64,000 nucleotides of DNA from an uncultured bacterium (GCA_903928345.1 CAIYQO010000194.1:1-64000), one strand, 5' to 3'; counted from the first letter of the stretch, positions 1 through 8,846 are shown. Made by a program: numbers and translations. Notes: generated by a model from the letters alone, not told the origin.

Positions 1-43
1 CCCCCTCATCCCGCTGGGAGAGGGGGAGCGCCGGGGTGAGGGC
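1..43. repeat. GC-rich dyad downstream of the NRAMP gene
   Basis: Two nested inverted repeats are visible: CCCCCTC at 1-7 pairs with GAGGGGG near 20-26, and CCCTCATCCC at 3-12 pairs with the GGGGTGAGGG type segment at 33-42. It lies just past the stop of the minus-strand transporter gene, so it may end that transcript, but there is no clear U-run. It could equally be a dispersed intergenic repeat. Confidence 0.45.
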
Positions 44-51
44 ACGATTCC

Positions 52-1308
52 CTACCGATGTACCGCCATCAGCACGAAGTACAGCAGGCTCATCAGGCTG
101 ATCAGGGCCACGCTGCCCCAGGCGATGGCGTTGAAGGCGCGACTGTTGGTGTATTCGCCCATCAGGCGCTTGTTGTTGGCGAGGAGCACGATGAAGACCA
201 TGATGATGGGCACCAGCACGCCGTTGATAACCTGGCTGAGCAGGATGAGCTGAAAAAGCCATGCCTTGGGGGTGATGAGCACGATAATACACCCCAACGC
301 GATGGTGCCGGTGAGCAGACCGAAGAAGATGGGCGCCTCGCGGAAGCGGCGGTCGAGGCTGCCCTCCCACCCGAAAGCCTCCGTGATGGAGTAGCAGGTC
401 GTCAGCGGCACGGCGGCGGAGCCGAGGACGCTGGCGCCGAAGAGCCCGGCGCCGAAGAGGTACGGTGCCGCGCCATGCACCAGGCTCTGCAGCGCGGTGG
501 CCGCCTCGCCCGCGTCGTTGAGCTGGTTGACGCCGAACCCTTTGTAGAGCACCGCGGAGGTGACGATGATGAAGAGTGCGATGATGTCGGCGGAGATGGC
601 CCCGCTGATCACGTCGAAGCGGCGTAGCGGCAGATCCTGCTTGCGCTCACCCTTGTCCACTACCGACGCCTGCAGGTAGAAGGTCATCCACGGGGCGATG
701 GTGGTGCCGATGAGGCCGATGGCCACCTGCAGGTAGGTGAAATCGCCATGCCCCAGCCAGTCCAGCGTCGGCACCACCATGGTGGTCAGCGCGGCGTGCC
801 AGTCGGGGTGCACGGTGAAGGCGGCGATGGGGTAGGCGAGGAACAACCCGGCGAAGAGGAGCAACCCCTTTTCCACCACGATGTAGTTGCCGCGTACCAG
901 CAGCAGCCACAGCGCCACCGCGAAGATGGGCACGGTGATGAGCTTGTCCAGCCCGAAGAGTTGCAGCGAGGCGGCGACCCCGGCGAAGTCGGCGGTGGCG
1001 GAAACGAAGTTCGCCAGCGCCATGGTGAACATCGCGAAGATGGTCCAGCGGACGCCGTACTCCTCGCGGATGAGGTCGGACAGCCCCTTGCCGGTGACCG
1101 CGCCCATGCGCGCGCACATCTCGAAGACGGCGACCAGGGGGAAGGTGATAACGAAGAGGAGCCAGAGCAGGTTGTACTTGTACGCGGCGCCCGCCTGGGC
1201 GTAAGTGGCGATGCCCCCCGCGTCATTTCCCGCGCTGGCGGCAAGCAGACCCGGACCGAGCACCGCTACATAGGCGAGCCAGCGTGCGCGTTTTCTCGTC
1301 GGGCTCAT
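52..1308 (-). CDS. NRAMP/SLC11-family divalent metal transporter, possibly the Mg-type (NRMT) clade
   Basis: This 418-residue protein is almost entirely hydrophobic helices from residue 10 onward and matches the NRAMP fold, so it should move a divalent cation across the cytoplasmic membrane. The helix-1 metal site, DPGN in Mn/Fe transporters, reads D29-A-G-G32. The helix-6 site, usually M-P-H, reads A205-P-W207 within GTTIAPWMTF. From memory, the SLC11 magnesium-transporter clade has the same two replacements (Asn to Gly, Met to Ala), so Mg2+ is a plausible substrate. The start has a GGAGGAGA ribosome-binding site 8-13 bases upstream. The gene stands alone and is divergent from the next one. 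Family assignment is firm; the substrate is inferred. Confidence 0.9.
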   Translation of the reverse strand: MSPTRKRARWLAYVAVLGPGLLAASAGNDAGGIATYAQAGAAYKYNLLWLLFVITFPLVAVFEMCARMGAVTGKGLSDLIREEYGVRWTIFAMFTMALANFVSATADFAGVAASLQLFGLDKLITVPIFAVALWLLLVRGNYIVVEKGLLLFAGLFLAYPIAAFTVHPDWHAALTTMVVPTLDWLGHGDFTYLQVAIGLIGTTIAPWMTFYLQASVVDKGERKQDLPLRRFDVISGAISADIIALFIIVTSAVLYKGFGVNQLNDAGEAATALQSLVHGAAPYLFGAGLFGASVLGSAAVPLTTCYSITEAFGWEGSLDRRFREAPIFFGLLTGTIALGCIIVLITPKAWLFQLILLSQVINGVLVPIIMVFIVLLANNKRLMGEYTNSRAFNAIAWGSVALISLMSLLYFVLMAVHR

Positions 1309-1417
1309 CCATCGTCTCCTCCACCGCGAGTGGTTTCAGCGCGTGCCCGAGGGCCTGCAGTAGTTGCATAGTAACAGTTTCGCCGGGTCAGGAGGGATAC
1401 CTTTTCGCGTTTGTATT

Positions 1418-1562
1418 CAGGAGTCAGGAGTCAGAAGGAGACATTGCGCACCAACTCCGTCCCATGCGATGAAGGATTACGCCGCTGCGCGGTTGAATCT
1501 ACACAGGTGATCGAGCAGGTGCGCGACGACGGCTATGCGGCCTCCTGACTCCTATCTCCTAA
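1418..1562. repeat. Inverted pair of CAGGAGT heptad repeats
   Basis: CAGGAGT occurs in tandem at 1418-1431, followed by a variant heptad. Reverse-complement heptads CTCCTGA, CTCCTAT and CTCCTAA run at 1542-1562. The two arrays face each other across about 100 bases in the 275-base gap between divergent genes. Other gaps in this window hold different heptads in the same arrangement. The sequence between the arrays contains a short open stretch (about 1490-1555) that may be a decayed gene end, but I could not identify it. Confidence 0.6.
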
Positions 1563-1583
1563 CTTCTTTTCCGAGGTGCTATC

Positions 1584-2678
1584 ATGCGTTATCGTTCCTG
1601 GGGGCCCCGCGGGGTGCAAGTGTCGGCGTTGTCGTTCGGGTGCGGGCGGCTGCCGGAGGACGATGCCGAATCCACGGCGCTCATTCAGGCGGCCGTGGCG
1701 GCGGGGTGCAACTACTTCGAGACGGCGTCCTTCTACTGCGGCGGCCAGTGCCAGCAGAAGACGGGCCTCGGGGTGAAGGGGTTGACGGACAAGGCCATGG
1801 TCTCCGCCAAAATCGGCGTGGAGCCCACCACCACCGCCGACTCCTACCGCAAGGAATTCGAGCGGCAGCTCACCGTGCTCGGGCTCGACCGCGTGCCGTG
1901 GCTGATGGTCGGCTGGCTGTCGGTGGAGAATCTGCCCCACCTGACGAAGAAGGGCGGCGCGCTGGAAGCCATCGAGCAGGCGCGCAGCGAGGGGCTCATC
2001 GACCACCTCGGCTTCACCGGGCACGACACCCCGGAGAACTTCATCGAGATTCTGAAGACGGGCCTCTTCGAGAGTATGACCGTCTCCTACCATATCCTCA
2101 ATCGCACGTATGAGCCCGCCATCGCGGCGGCGCGCCTGTTGGGCATCGGCGTGGTGGCGATGAACCCCGTGGGCGGGGGCTTGCTCGGTGCGCCGTCCGC
2201 GGAGCTGCAGCGCCTGCTGCCCCACGCGTCGGCCACCACCGCCGCGCTGGCGCTGCGCTTCGTGCTCGCCAATCCCGGCATCACTACCGCCTGTTCCGGT
2301 ATGGCGACTCTGGCACAGTTGCAGGAGAATGTGGCGACTATCGACGGCGTGCCCGAGGCCGCCGACGCCGACCACACCGCCATGACCGCCGTGCTCGACC
2401 AATTCAAATCCCTCGGCGACCGCTTCTGCACCGGCTGCCGCTACTGCATGGACTGCCCGCACGGCGTGGACATCCCCGGCAACTTCAACCTGTACAACCT
2501 GGCTACCGTCTACGGCCTGCGCGACCATGCCCGTGCGTCGTACCACAACATGGAGCCCGCCAAGCGCGCCTCCGCCTGCACCCGCTGCGGCGAGTGCGAA
2601 ACCAAGTGCCCGAACCAACTCCCCATCATCGCCCAGCTCGACACCGTGCGGGGGTTGTTTGAGTCGGTGGCGGTGTAA
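1584..2678 (+). CDS. Aldo/keto reductase-like protein with C-terminal double [4Fe-4S] ferredoxin domain
   Basis: The first roughly 270 of 364 residues follow the aldo/keto reductase barrel (opening RSWGPRGVQVSALSFGCGR, later GITTACSGM). The C-terminus carries two CxxCxxCxxxC-type clusters, C282/C285/C288/C291 and C332/C335/C338/C342, as in the Fe-S branch of the family. The usual catalytic tetrad Asp-Tyr-Lys-His appears as E46-Y51-K76-G110: the Asp is conservatively changed and the His is lost. The protein may therefore act as an electron-transfer or radical-type oxidoreductase rather than a classical NADPH reductase; its substrate is unknown. A GAGGTG ribosome-binding site lies 6-8 bases before the ATG. 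It is monocistronic. Confidence 0.85.
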   Translation: MRYRSWGPRGVQVSALSFGCGRLPEDDAESTALIQAAVAAGCNYFETASFYCGGQCQQKTGLGVKGLTDKAMVSAKIGVEPTTTADSYRKEFERQLTVLGLDRVPWLMVGWLSVENLPHLTKKGGALEAIEQARSEGLIDHLGFTGHDTPENFIEILKTGLFESMTVSYHILNRTYEPAIAAARLLGIGVVAMNPVGGGLLGAPSAELQRLLPHASATTAALALRFVLANPGITTACSGMATLAQLQENVATIDGVPEAADADHTAMTAVLDQFKSLGDRFCTGCRYCMDCPHGVDIPGNFNLYNLATVYGLRDHARASYHNMEPAKRASACTRCGECETKCPNQLPIIAQLDTVRGLFESVAV

Positions 2679-2820
2679 GTTAGGGGACGAAACCACAGAT
2701 TGCACAGATTTACACTGATTTTAGGGCCGGGGGGAAGGACGACCACCGATCAGGTATGTTCTGAGTCACCGTTTGGAACAGGGCGGGAGCCCGGCTTGAC
2801 AGTAGAGAAGCTTTCCTCAT

Positions 2821-2992
2821 TGCCCCGAAGGGGCGTGCGAGGCTAGCCATGGGCGTAAGCCCGTGGTCTGATACCAAACCCGAGCCACGACGGGGCGGCA
2901 GACACACCTTCTGTCGCCCATCGGGGCTCGGTTTTACGGTACCGGTACCACGGGTTTCACCCGTGGCTAGCTTCGCACGCCCCTTCGGGGCA
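2821..2992. repeat. Long hairpin element A (about 70-base inverted arms)
   Basis: Most of the 329-base gap is one imperfect palindrome. The left arm begins TGCCCCGAAGGGGCGTGCGA at 2821; the right arm ends with its near-complement at 2992. Smaller hairpins sit inside each arm (the CCATGGGCGTAAGCCCGTGG type). It lies between convergent genes, so it could act as a two-way terminator, or it may be a MITE- or REP-like element. No ORF inside is credible. Confidence 0.75.
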
Positions 2993-3007
2993 GAAAACCC
3001 CGTTCCC

Positions 3008-4261
3008 CTAACTCCCGTACCACACCACCAGCGCCCGCAGGGTGGTGCGCTCGGTGAGTTGGGTGTGGCGGTAGCGCTCGGTGGGGAGGTTGAGCAGCGG
3101 GGTGATGCCGAACTGGTGGTTGAGCACCTCCAGCGCGCGGTGCACGGCGGGGGCGTCGAGGGCGGGCAGGTTGCGGCCCGCGGCGAAGAGGCGGGCGAAC
3201 CAGAGCTGCAGCGGGTAGGTGAGCAGCAGGCCGTCCAGGCCGTCCAGGAACGACCGGTGATAAAACGGGACGCCGCAGAAGCCCAGCGCCTGCAGCTTCA
3301 CGCGGTAGTAGCGCGTCAGCGCAGCGGCAGCCTCACCCTCGGGGACGCCGAACATCCCCTCCAGCGCGGCGAAGGGCACCTCGGGGAAGTCCGCCTGCAG
3401 CGGCGGCACCGTGCCGCGCCCGCCCAACATGCGCCAGGCATGGCGGAAGCGCTCCCCCACGTCCGCGCGCTCCCCGATGCGGTCGGCGCGCCCGTAGACG
3501 CCCAGCACCTGGCGGAAGAGCAGCAGATTCACCCCGCCCGGGTGCACGCGCGTCAGCGGGTCCTCCTTCGCCGCCGCGAGCAGCCGGGCGACCACTTTAT
3601 TCAGCACCTCGTCCAGCTTCCCGCCGTCGAGGTCGGCGATACGGCGGGAGCGCAGCGTGGCAGACAGGGTCACCACGGCGGTAAGGCGGCGGGTGAGGTC
3701 GAGCTTCGGCGCGGCCAGGAGCGCCAGCACGGCGTCGGTAATGCGCAGCAGCGCCGGCCAGCCCACGGTGACGCGTCCGAAGAGGGGCGGCGCGGGGAGG
3801 CGCACGGCGTCGTCGGGCAGCACGGAGGGCAACATGGCGCGCAGCCCCGCCGCATGGGTGCTCAGCGCCGCGCCGCGGCTGGCCGCCACCGCCGGGCAGT
3901 CGAAACGGATATCCATCCGCGCCCGGGTGCCTTCCGGCACCAGGATGAAGGGGTAGAGCCGGCAGGCGACCTGTTTGGCATCCTCACCGCAGCGCTTGTG
4001 GATGCGGCACAGGTTGTCGTCATCGAGAAAGACGCAGGCGCCGTCCGCCCGGTGCGCGATGAATTGCTTATCCCCGCTGCCGGTGAAGAGGGGCACGCCG
4101 GCCAGCGCCGGGTCGTCGTCCCAGCCGATGGCGCGGATGCGGTCGGCGTCCGCCGCCGTCGCCGCGATGGCGAAATACCCCCGGCAGCACTTGCCGCACC
4201 CCTCGCAACTGTATACCTGCCCCCGCGGCGCCGCCGCCAGCGTAAAAGCCGAACCCGTCAT
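3008..4261 (-). CDS. YkgJ-family cysteine-cluster protein (FliB/lysine-N-methylase-like architecture)
   Basis: The N-terminal 100 residues carry the CxxCxxCC cluster (C19, C22, C25, C26) followed by C76, C85, C91 and C100 in CRIHKRCG and ACRLYPF, the pattern of the YkgJ/UPF0153 domain that binds zinc or iron. The remaining 300 residues are mostly helical and of no named fold I recognise. The same layout occurs in FliB-type proteins that methylate flagellin lysines, but there are no flagellar genes here, so the function is open. The protein is 417 residues. A TATCAT box lies exactly six bases before the ATG and there is no ribosome-binding site, so the mRNA is probably leaderless. Confidence 0.75.
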   Translation of the reverse strand: MTGSAFTLAAAPRGQVYSCEGCGKCCRGYFAIAATAADADRIRAIGWDDDPALAGVPLFTGSGDKQFIAHRADGACVFLDDDNLCRIHKRCGEDAKQVACRLYPFILVPEGTRARMDIRFDCPAVAASRGAALSTHAAGLRAMLPSVLPDDAVRLPAPPLFGRVTVGWPALLRITDAVLALLAAPKLDLTRRLTAVVTLSATLRSRRIADLDGGKLDEVLNKVVARLLAAAKEDPLTRVHPGGVNLLLFRQVLGVYGRADRIGERADVGERFRHAWRMLGGRGTVPPLQADFPEVPFAALEGMFGVPEGEAAAALTRYYRVKLQALGFCGVPFYHRSFLDGLDGLLLTYPLQLWFARLFAAGRNLPALDAPAVHRALEVLNHQFGITPLLNLPTERYRHTQLTERTTLRALVVWYGS

Positions 4262-4267
4262 GCGTTC

Positions 4268-4273
4268 ATGATA
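4268..4273 (-). promoter_or_regulatory. -10 box (TATCAT) placed for a leaderless start
   Basis: Read on the minus strand, TGG-TATCAT is followed by six bases (GAACGC) and then the ATG of the YkgJ-family gene. The TGG makes it an extended -10; no good -35 is visible at 17 bases. Transcription should begin at or next to the start codon. Confidence 0.55.
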
Positions 4274-4316
4274 CCAGGAAAGGGAGATGGGGGGAAAGGG
4301 CGAAAAGATGGGGGGA

Positions 4317-4419
4317 ATGCAAAGTGAAAAATGAGAAATGCAAAAGGTGAAATGTGGGATAGGGAAGGGGTGCCGCGCTGACCACTGCTAATCCCCGCCT
4401 GTTCCCAGTTCCCTATCCC
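4317..4419. repeat. ATGCAAA-type heptads and a flanking dyad
   Basis: From 4317 the sequence runs ATGCAAA, GTGAAAA, ATGAGAA, ATGCAAA and AGGTGAA, a clean 7-base period. It is followed by GGGATAGGGAA (4356-4366), whose complement lies at 4409-4419. The heptads resemble those at 14591-14618. This fills most of the 222-base gap between divergent genes. Confidence 0.55.
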
Positions 4420-4483
4420 CTACGTTTGACTGCCCGTGTCGTCGGGCATCTCAGTTGCACCTCCATGATGGGGGAAACCGGAT

Positions 4484-5857
4484 ATGCTGCCCACACGGAC
4501 AACGATCATACTCCTCGCCGTCGCGGCGCTGGGGTTGTTGCTGCTGGGGCGGGGAGCGCTGCCCGCGCAGGCCCCGCCGGCCGTCGCGCCCCCGCCCGCG
4601 GCTCCGCCGTCCCCCTACACGGCGCCGGATTGGCACGCCGTGCTCGCCGGCACCGATCCGCTGCGCTTGCTCGTCGTCGGGCACAAGGCGATGCTCGCCT
4701 GGAAAGGCGACGCCGACGTGCGCGTCTCCTACGCCGCCACCGATGCCGACGTCTACACCGCCCACGCGGGGGAGCAGGTTGGCGTGGTGCGCACGCCGGA
4801 GGGGGGCTGCGCGTTGCGGCAGGAGGGCAAAAACTTCCTCACCGTGACGGAGGCCTTCCGCCTCACCTCGCCGAAACCGATCCTCCTCTGGACGCCGCAG
4901 CCGGAGACGTGGCGCATCGTGCACGGGCCGGTGGTGATTACCCCGCTGGCGGACAACACCTTCGGCATCGCGCAGGAACTGCTGCTCGAGGACTACCTGC
5001 GCAACGTGGTGTGCGGCGAAATGCCCGCCTCCTTCCATGCGCAGGCGCTGCGCGCGCAGGCGATCATCGCGCGCACCTACACGCTGGCCAAGCTGGGCCG
5101 CCATGCCGACGAGGGCGCCGACCTGTGCGACGAGGTGCATTGCCAGGTCTACGGCGCCGACGCTAACCGCAGCCGCGCCACCGATGAAGCCGTGGCGGAC
5201 ACGCGCGGGCTGGTGCTGATGTACGGCGACACGCTGGCGGAGGCCTACTACCACGCCACCTGCGGCGGGGTGACGGACGACGCGGGGCTGGTCTGGGGGC
5301 CGGAATACGCCCGTCCCTACCTGGTCGGCGGCACGAAGGACAGCGCGGTGAAGGAATCCGCCGCCATCGGCGACATCCTGTGCGCCTCCGGAGGGTACTG
5401 CAAGCGCTCAAACGGTTACCGCTGGACGCGCGTCTTCTCCGCCACCGAGGTGAATGAGCTGGTTAGCCGCAACCTGACGAAAGTCACCGGCGACCCCGCG
5501 GCGAAGATGAGCAAGGTCGTCAACATGAACGTAGAGGAGCGCACCCCCAACGGCCGCGTGGCCCGGCTGCGCGTGGAGGGGGACGGGGCCAGCTACGTGG
5601 TAATCGGCGACCAGGCACGCTGGCTCTTCGGCACCGGCGATCCCGGTCCCGAGGGCCTGTGGAGTACGCTGTTCGACCTCACCGTCACCCGCGACGCCCG
5701 GGGCGCCATCACGCAATACACCTTCAAAGGCGCCGGCCGCGGCCACGGCATCGGCATGTGCCAATGGGGCGCCGACGGCCGCGCCCGCGCCGGCCAAAGC
5801 TACCGCGAAATCCTCGCCGCCTATTACCCGGGAACGAAAGTAGTGACGGGGAAATAG
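4484..5857 (+). CDS. SpoIID/LytB-domain protein (peptidoglycan lytic activity)
   Basis: Residues 8-22 form a signal or anchor helix, then comes an Ala/Pro-rich linker, then a SpoIID domain from about residue 165. The conserved catalytic glutamate is E179 in VVCGEMPASF, and the family-typical end GAGRGHGIGMCQWGA is present near residue 418. SpoIID enzymes cleave glycan strands lacking stem peptides during engulfment; SpoIID/LytB relatives also serve cell-wall turnover in non-sporulating bacteria. No sporulation genes are nearby, so a general wall role is more likely. The protein is 457 residues. The ribosome-binding site is weak (GGGGGAA, 7 bases before ATG). Confidence 0.88.
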   Translation: MLPTRTTIILLAVAALGLLLLGRGALPAQAPPAVAPPPAAPPSPYTAPDWHAVLAGTDPLRLLVVGHKAMLAWKGDADVRVSYAATDADVYTAHAGEQVGVVRTPEGGCALRQEGKNFLTVTEAFRLTSPKPILLWTPQPETWRIVHGPVVITPLADNTFGIAQELLLEDYLRNVVCGEMPASFHAQALRAQAIIARTYTLAKLGRHADEGADLCDEVHCQVYGADANRSRATDEAVADTRGLVLMYGDTLAEAYYHATCGGVTDDAGLVWGPEYARPYLVGGTKDSAVKESAAIGDILCASGGYCKRSNGYRWTRVFSATEVNELVSRNLTKVTGDPAAKMSKVVNMNVEERTPNGRVARLRVEGDGASYVVIGDQARWLFGTGDPGPEGLWSTLFDLTVTRDARGAITQYTFKGAGRGHGIGMCQWGADGRARAGQSYREILAAYYPGTKVVTGK

Positions 5858-5930
5858 GGACGGGGAACGCATGACCTCGGTCGCCCTCGTTCTTTGACCT
5901 TGCACCCGCCCCCTCCTCGCTTCCCGCTCC

Positions 5931-5959
5931 TTGCTTCTTCCCCCCGTCATTGGTATCCT
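5931..5959 (+). promoter_or_regulatory. Promoter TTGCTT-17-TATCCT
   Basis: TTGCTT (5931-5936), a 17-base spacer ending in TGG, and TATCCT (5954-5959). The -35 lies inside a run of CTnGCTT-like heptads (5916-5943). It should drive the downstream secreted propeller gene with a leader of about 33 bases. Confidence 0.6.
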
Positions 5960-5998
5960 ACGGTCGAACGCCCGCGCTTTCGAAGGAGTCGTGCCACG

Positions 5999-8626
5999 AT
6001 GTTGTCCCGCTGTGTTGTGCTGTGCTGTCTGTTGTGCGCTCCGCTGCTGGCGTGGGCCGGGCCGGCATATGATCCCCTGACGACGACCTTGCCGACCTAT
6101 TTGCTGCCGGACACCGCGGCGGCGGATGGGAATTTGAGCGAGTGGGCGGATATCCCCGTCATCCCCGCCGACCGCTTTCACGGCGTCTACACCCCGCCGG
6201 GCGGCGCGGCGTATCAGCCCTCCGCGAATTTCGCGCCCACAGTGCGCTGCGGCATGGTGAAGGGCAAGCCCGATCTGTACTTTCTGGTGGTGGTACAGGA
6301 CAGCCAGCGCTATGTGGAAGATCAACCGCACTGGATTATCGGCGATTACCTGGAGCTGTATCTGGATTACGGACGCGCAGCGCGCGACACGGCGTTCCCC
6401 GGGTGGAATGCCCGGCGTGACCCGAAATGGCTCGCCCCGCCGCCCATGGGGCAATTCGGCTTTCGTCCGCAGACGCTGCAGGTGACGCCGGATACATTGC
6501 ACACCGCGAATGCCCGCGACTGGCAGGTCGATTACGCCTCCGTGCTGGTCGACGGCGGCTACGCCTACGAAGTCCGCGTGGACAGCGCCTCCGTGCTGGC
6601 GAGTTTGAAGATGACCACCCTGCCCGCTTACCTGGGCATCGACTTCGGCCTCATGGATCAGGATTACATGCTGGAACTCTCCACGGAGGGCTGGGCGAAT
6701 ATGGACGGCACCTACAAGCTCTTCGGCGACGGCATGGAGCACGCCTTCCCGGATCGCTACGGCATGATCTCTACGCATCCCATCCCCCCGTCGGCGGATG
6801 CCCCGCGCGTGCCGCTGCCCCGTTCGTTGCGCGCCCACTTCGGCGAGTTGCCCACGCCGCGCGCGGTGATGGACGCGGTCCGCACCCTGCCCCCGGCGCA
6901 ACTGGCCGATCTGGTCTACTGGGCGGGCCTGCAAGGCACCGTCTTTGATGTGCCGCTGGTGACGGCGCTGCTGGCGACGGGCGACCCGCTGGTGGAGGAG
7001 AATTGCCTGACTGTGTTGCGCTTCAGCGATCAGTCGGCGGCGTGTAAAAAGGTCGGGCTGGATTTCGTCTACCACCAGGAGCCGTCACGGCTCTCGCCGC
7101 AGGTGCTGGTGCTGGCGAATCTGCTTAACGAGCAGGAGCACGCCGGCTACCAGCCGCAACTGCTCGCCTTGCTCACGCATGCCGATACCACGGTGGGCAT
7201 CTCGGCGGCGCGGGCGTTGGCCGCCGTGGGCACCGCCGCGGACGCCCACGCCTTCGCGGAGATTCAGGCGGCCCTGCTGGCGGATTTACGCACCAAAACG
7301 GCGAACCCGGCGGACGCCGCGCGGCTGACGGCGTATCGCGTGCTGGCCGGCGCGGCGCTGGAAACGCTGCAGGCGCGCACCACGCCGATCGTCCTGCCGC
7401 GCGCCACGCCGGTGTGCACGCCCCGGAACGCCAACACCGATCTCGAACGCTTCATTCCCGCCGACGGCAACACCGTCTACAGCGCGAAGGGGCTGGCGCA
7501 CGCGTGGCCCAAAGCCGGCCCCAAGGAGCTGTGGCGCGCGGAGGTGGGGCAGGGGAAGAGCGCGGTGGTCGAGGCGCGCGGACGCGCCTTCACCCTGGTG
7601 ATGACGGAGGGCAAGCAGTGGGCGCTCTGCCTGGACCCGGCCACCGGGAAGACGAAGTGGAAGCATCTGCTCATCGATAAGGAATCGCATCACGTGGTGG
7701 ACGGCCCTACGGTCACCCCGGTGGTGGACGGCGACCGCGTGTATTGCATCGCCGGCGGCAACTGGGCGGACAACGGCGCCGTGGTCGCCTGTCTGCGCGT
7801 CGCGGACGGCACGGAACTCTGGCGCGAAAACACCGCCTACTGGGGGCGGGAAGGCTCCACGCCGCTGATTATCGACAACCTGCTCTTCCTGGCCACGCCG
7901 CAGCCGGCGCAGGCGGTCATCGCGGTGGATAAGCTGACGGGCAAGATCGTCTGGAAGACGCCGCCGATGCCCAACGAAGCCGGCAGCGGCGCGGCCTCGA
8001 TCAGTTATCAGATTCTCGACGGCATCCCGCAACTCATTCTCGGCGTGGGCGGGCACAGCACCGGCGAAGTGTGGGGCGTGAGCGCGAAAACCGGCGAGAT
8101 CTTCTGGCGCTACCCGTGCAATACACACAACGGCCTGCTCTCGACACCGGTTGCCGTGGGCACGCAGGTGCTGATCTGCAACGGCCAGGGCGGCTCCGGC
8201 TTCTCCGCCTGCCTGCAGATGTACGTGCAGGACGGGAAAATCCGCGAACGGCAGCGCTATTTCTCCAGCAAAGTGCAGCTCAACATGTACAACACGCCCG
8301 CCGTCGTCGCGGGGAATGTCTACGGCTTTGCCAGCAATTGTCTGGAATGCTCGCGCCTGGACGACGGCCAACTGCGCTGGCGGAAGGAAGGCAAGGACTG
8401 GGGCGCGGAACAGCAGCTCATCCTGGCCGACGGCCTGCTCTACGCCCTCACCAAGCGCGGCGATCTGGTGCTGCTGGCGGCGGACCCCACCGGCTACAAG
8501 GAGTTGGGCCGCGTCACCCCCGGCATCGATTTCGGCCTCCCGCAGCAACCCACGCTGGCCAACGGCCGCCTCTACCTGCGCGGCGAAAAGTGGGTGGTCT
8601 GCTACGACGTGCGGCAGGGGAAGTAG
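5999..8626 (+). CDS. Secreted PQQ-like beta-propeller protein with N-terminal CBM9-like domain and HEAT-like middle
   Basis: I place the start at 5999, which gives a clear signal peptide (hydrophobic CVVLCCLLCAPLLAWA) and has AAGGAG 12-17 bases upstream; the longer upstream reading is not signal-like. Residues about 30-250 resemble carbohydrate-binding family 9/DOMON-like domains (ADGNLSEWADIPV, GDYLELYLDYG). Residues about 290-460 have helical repeat character (ARALAAVG). Residues about 480-875 form a PQQ/quinoprotein-type propeller with repeated W-x-x-x and LDPATGKTKWKH blades. Such proteins act outside the cytoplasm; a redox activity cannot be assumed because PQQ-like propellers often only bind partners. 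The length is 875 residues. Confidence 0.8.
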   Translation: MLSRCVVLCCLLCAPLLAWAGPAYDPLTTTLPTYLLPDTAAADGNLSEWADIPVIPADRFHGVYTPPGGAAYQPSANFAPTVRCGMVKGKPDLYFLVVVQDSQRYVEDQPHWIIGDYLELYLDYGRAARDTAFPGWNARRDPKWLAPPPMGQFGFRPQTLQVTPDTLHTANARDWQVDYASVLVDGGYAYEVRVDSASVLASLKMTTLPAYLGIDFGLMDQDYMLELSTEGWANMDGTYKLFGDGMEHAFPDRYGMISTHPIPPSADAPRVPLPRSLRAHFGELPTPRAVMDAVRTLPPAQLADLVYWAGLQGTVFDVPLVTALLATGDPLVEENCLTVLRFSDQSAACKKVGLDFVYHQEPSRLSPQVLVLANLLNEQEHAGYQPQLLALLTHADTTVGISAARALAAVGTAADAHAFAEIQAALLADLRTKTANPADAARLTAYRVLAGAALETLQARTTPIVLPRATPVCTPRNANTDLERFIPADGNTVYSAKGLAHAWPKAGPKELWRAEVGQGKSAVVEARGRAFTLVMTEGKQWALCLDPATGKTKWKHLLIDKESHHVVDGPTVTPVVDGDRVYCIAGGNWADNGAVVACLRVADGTELWRENTAYWGREGSTPLIIDNLLFLATPQPAQAVIAVDKLTGKIVWKTPPMPNEAGSGAASISYQILDGIPQLILGVGGHSTGEVWGVSAKTGEIFWRYPCNTHNGLLSTPVAVGTQVLICNGQGGSGFSACLQMYVQDGKIRERQRYFSSKVQLNMYNTPAVVAGNVYGFASNCLECSRLDDGQLRWRKEGKDWGAEQQLILADGLLYALTKRGDLVLLAADPTGYKELGRVTPGIDFGLPQQPTLANGRLYLRGEKWVVCYDVRQGK

Positions 8627-8692
8627 GGCCGGAGGACGGGGTGAGTGGGTGAATGGGTGAATGGGAAACGCGAGACCGTGATGCATAATTGG

Positions 8693-8846
8693 GGCGACCG
8701 AGGTCGCAGCTTTTTGGCCTGATCGGCCAAGCGTCCCCCTGCGGGGACGCGGTGGGTGGGAAAATCGTCAACAACATCATCCGCATTCCCGTCCGCGTAG
8801 GCGGACGGTTGGCGCGTAGCGCCAAAGAGCTGCGACCTCGGTCGCC
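8693..8846. repeat. Long hairpin element B
   Basis: The arms begin with GGCGACCGAGGTCGCAGCT at 8693 and end with its complement at 8846. Each arm contains two smaller hairpins: TTGGCC..GGCCAA and GCGTCCCC..GGGGACGC on the left, TTGGCG..GCGCCAA and CGTCCGC..GCGGACG on the right. The stems differ between arms but still pair within each arm, as expected if structure is maintained. Confidence 0.75.

Noticed and set aside
1490-1558. Possible 3' remnant of a gene (reads ESTQVIEQVRDDGYAAS before a stop)
   Set aside because: It is too short to identify and has no upstream continuation; it may simply be repeat-flanked intergenic sequence.
2849-4327. A 492-codon plus-strand ORF
   Set aside because: It runs through hairpin element A and opposite the YkgJ-family gene, with Gln/His/Arg-rich shadow composition.
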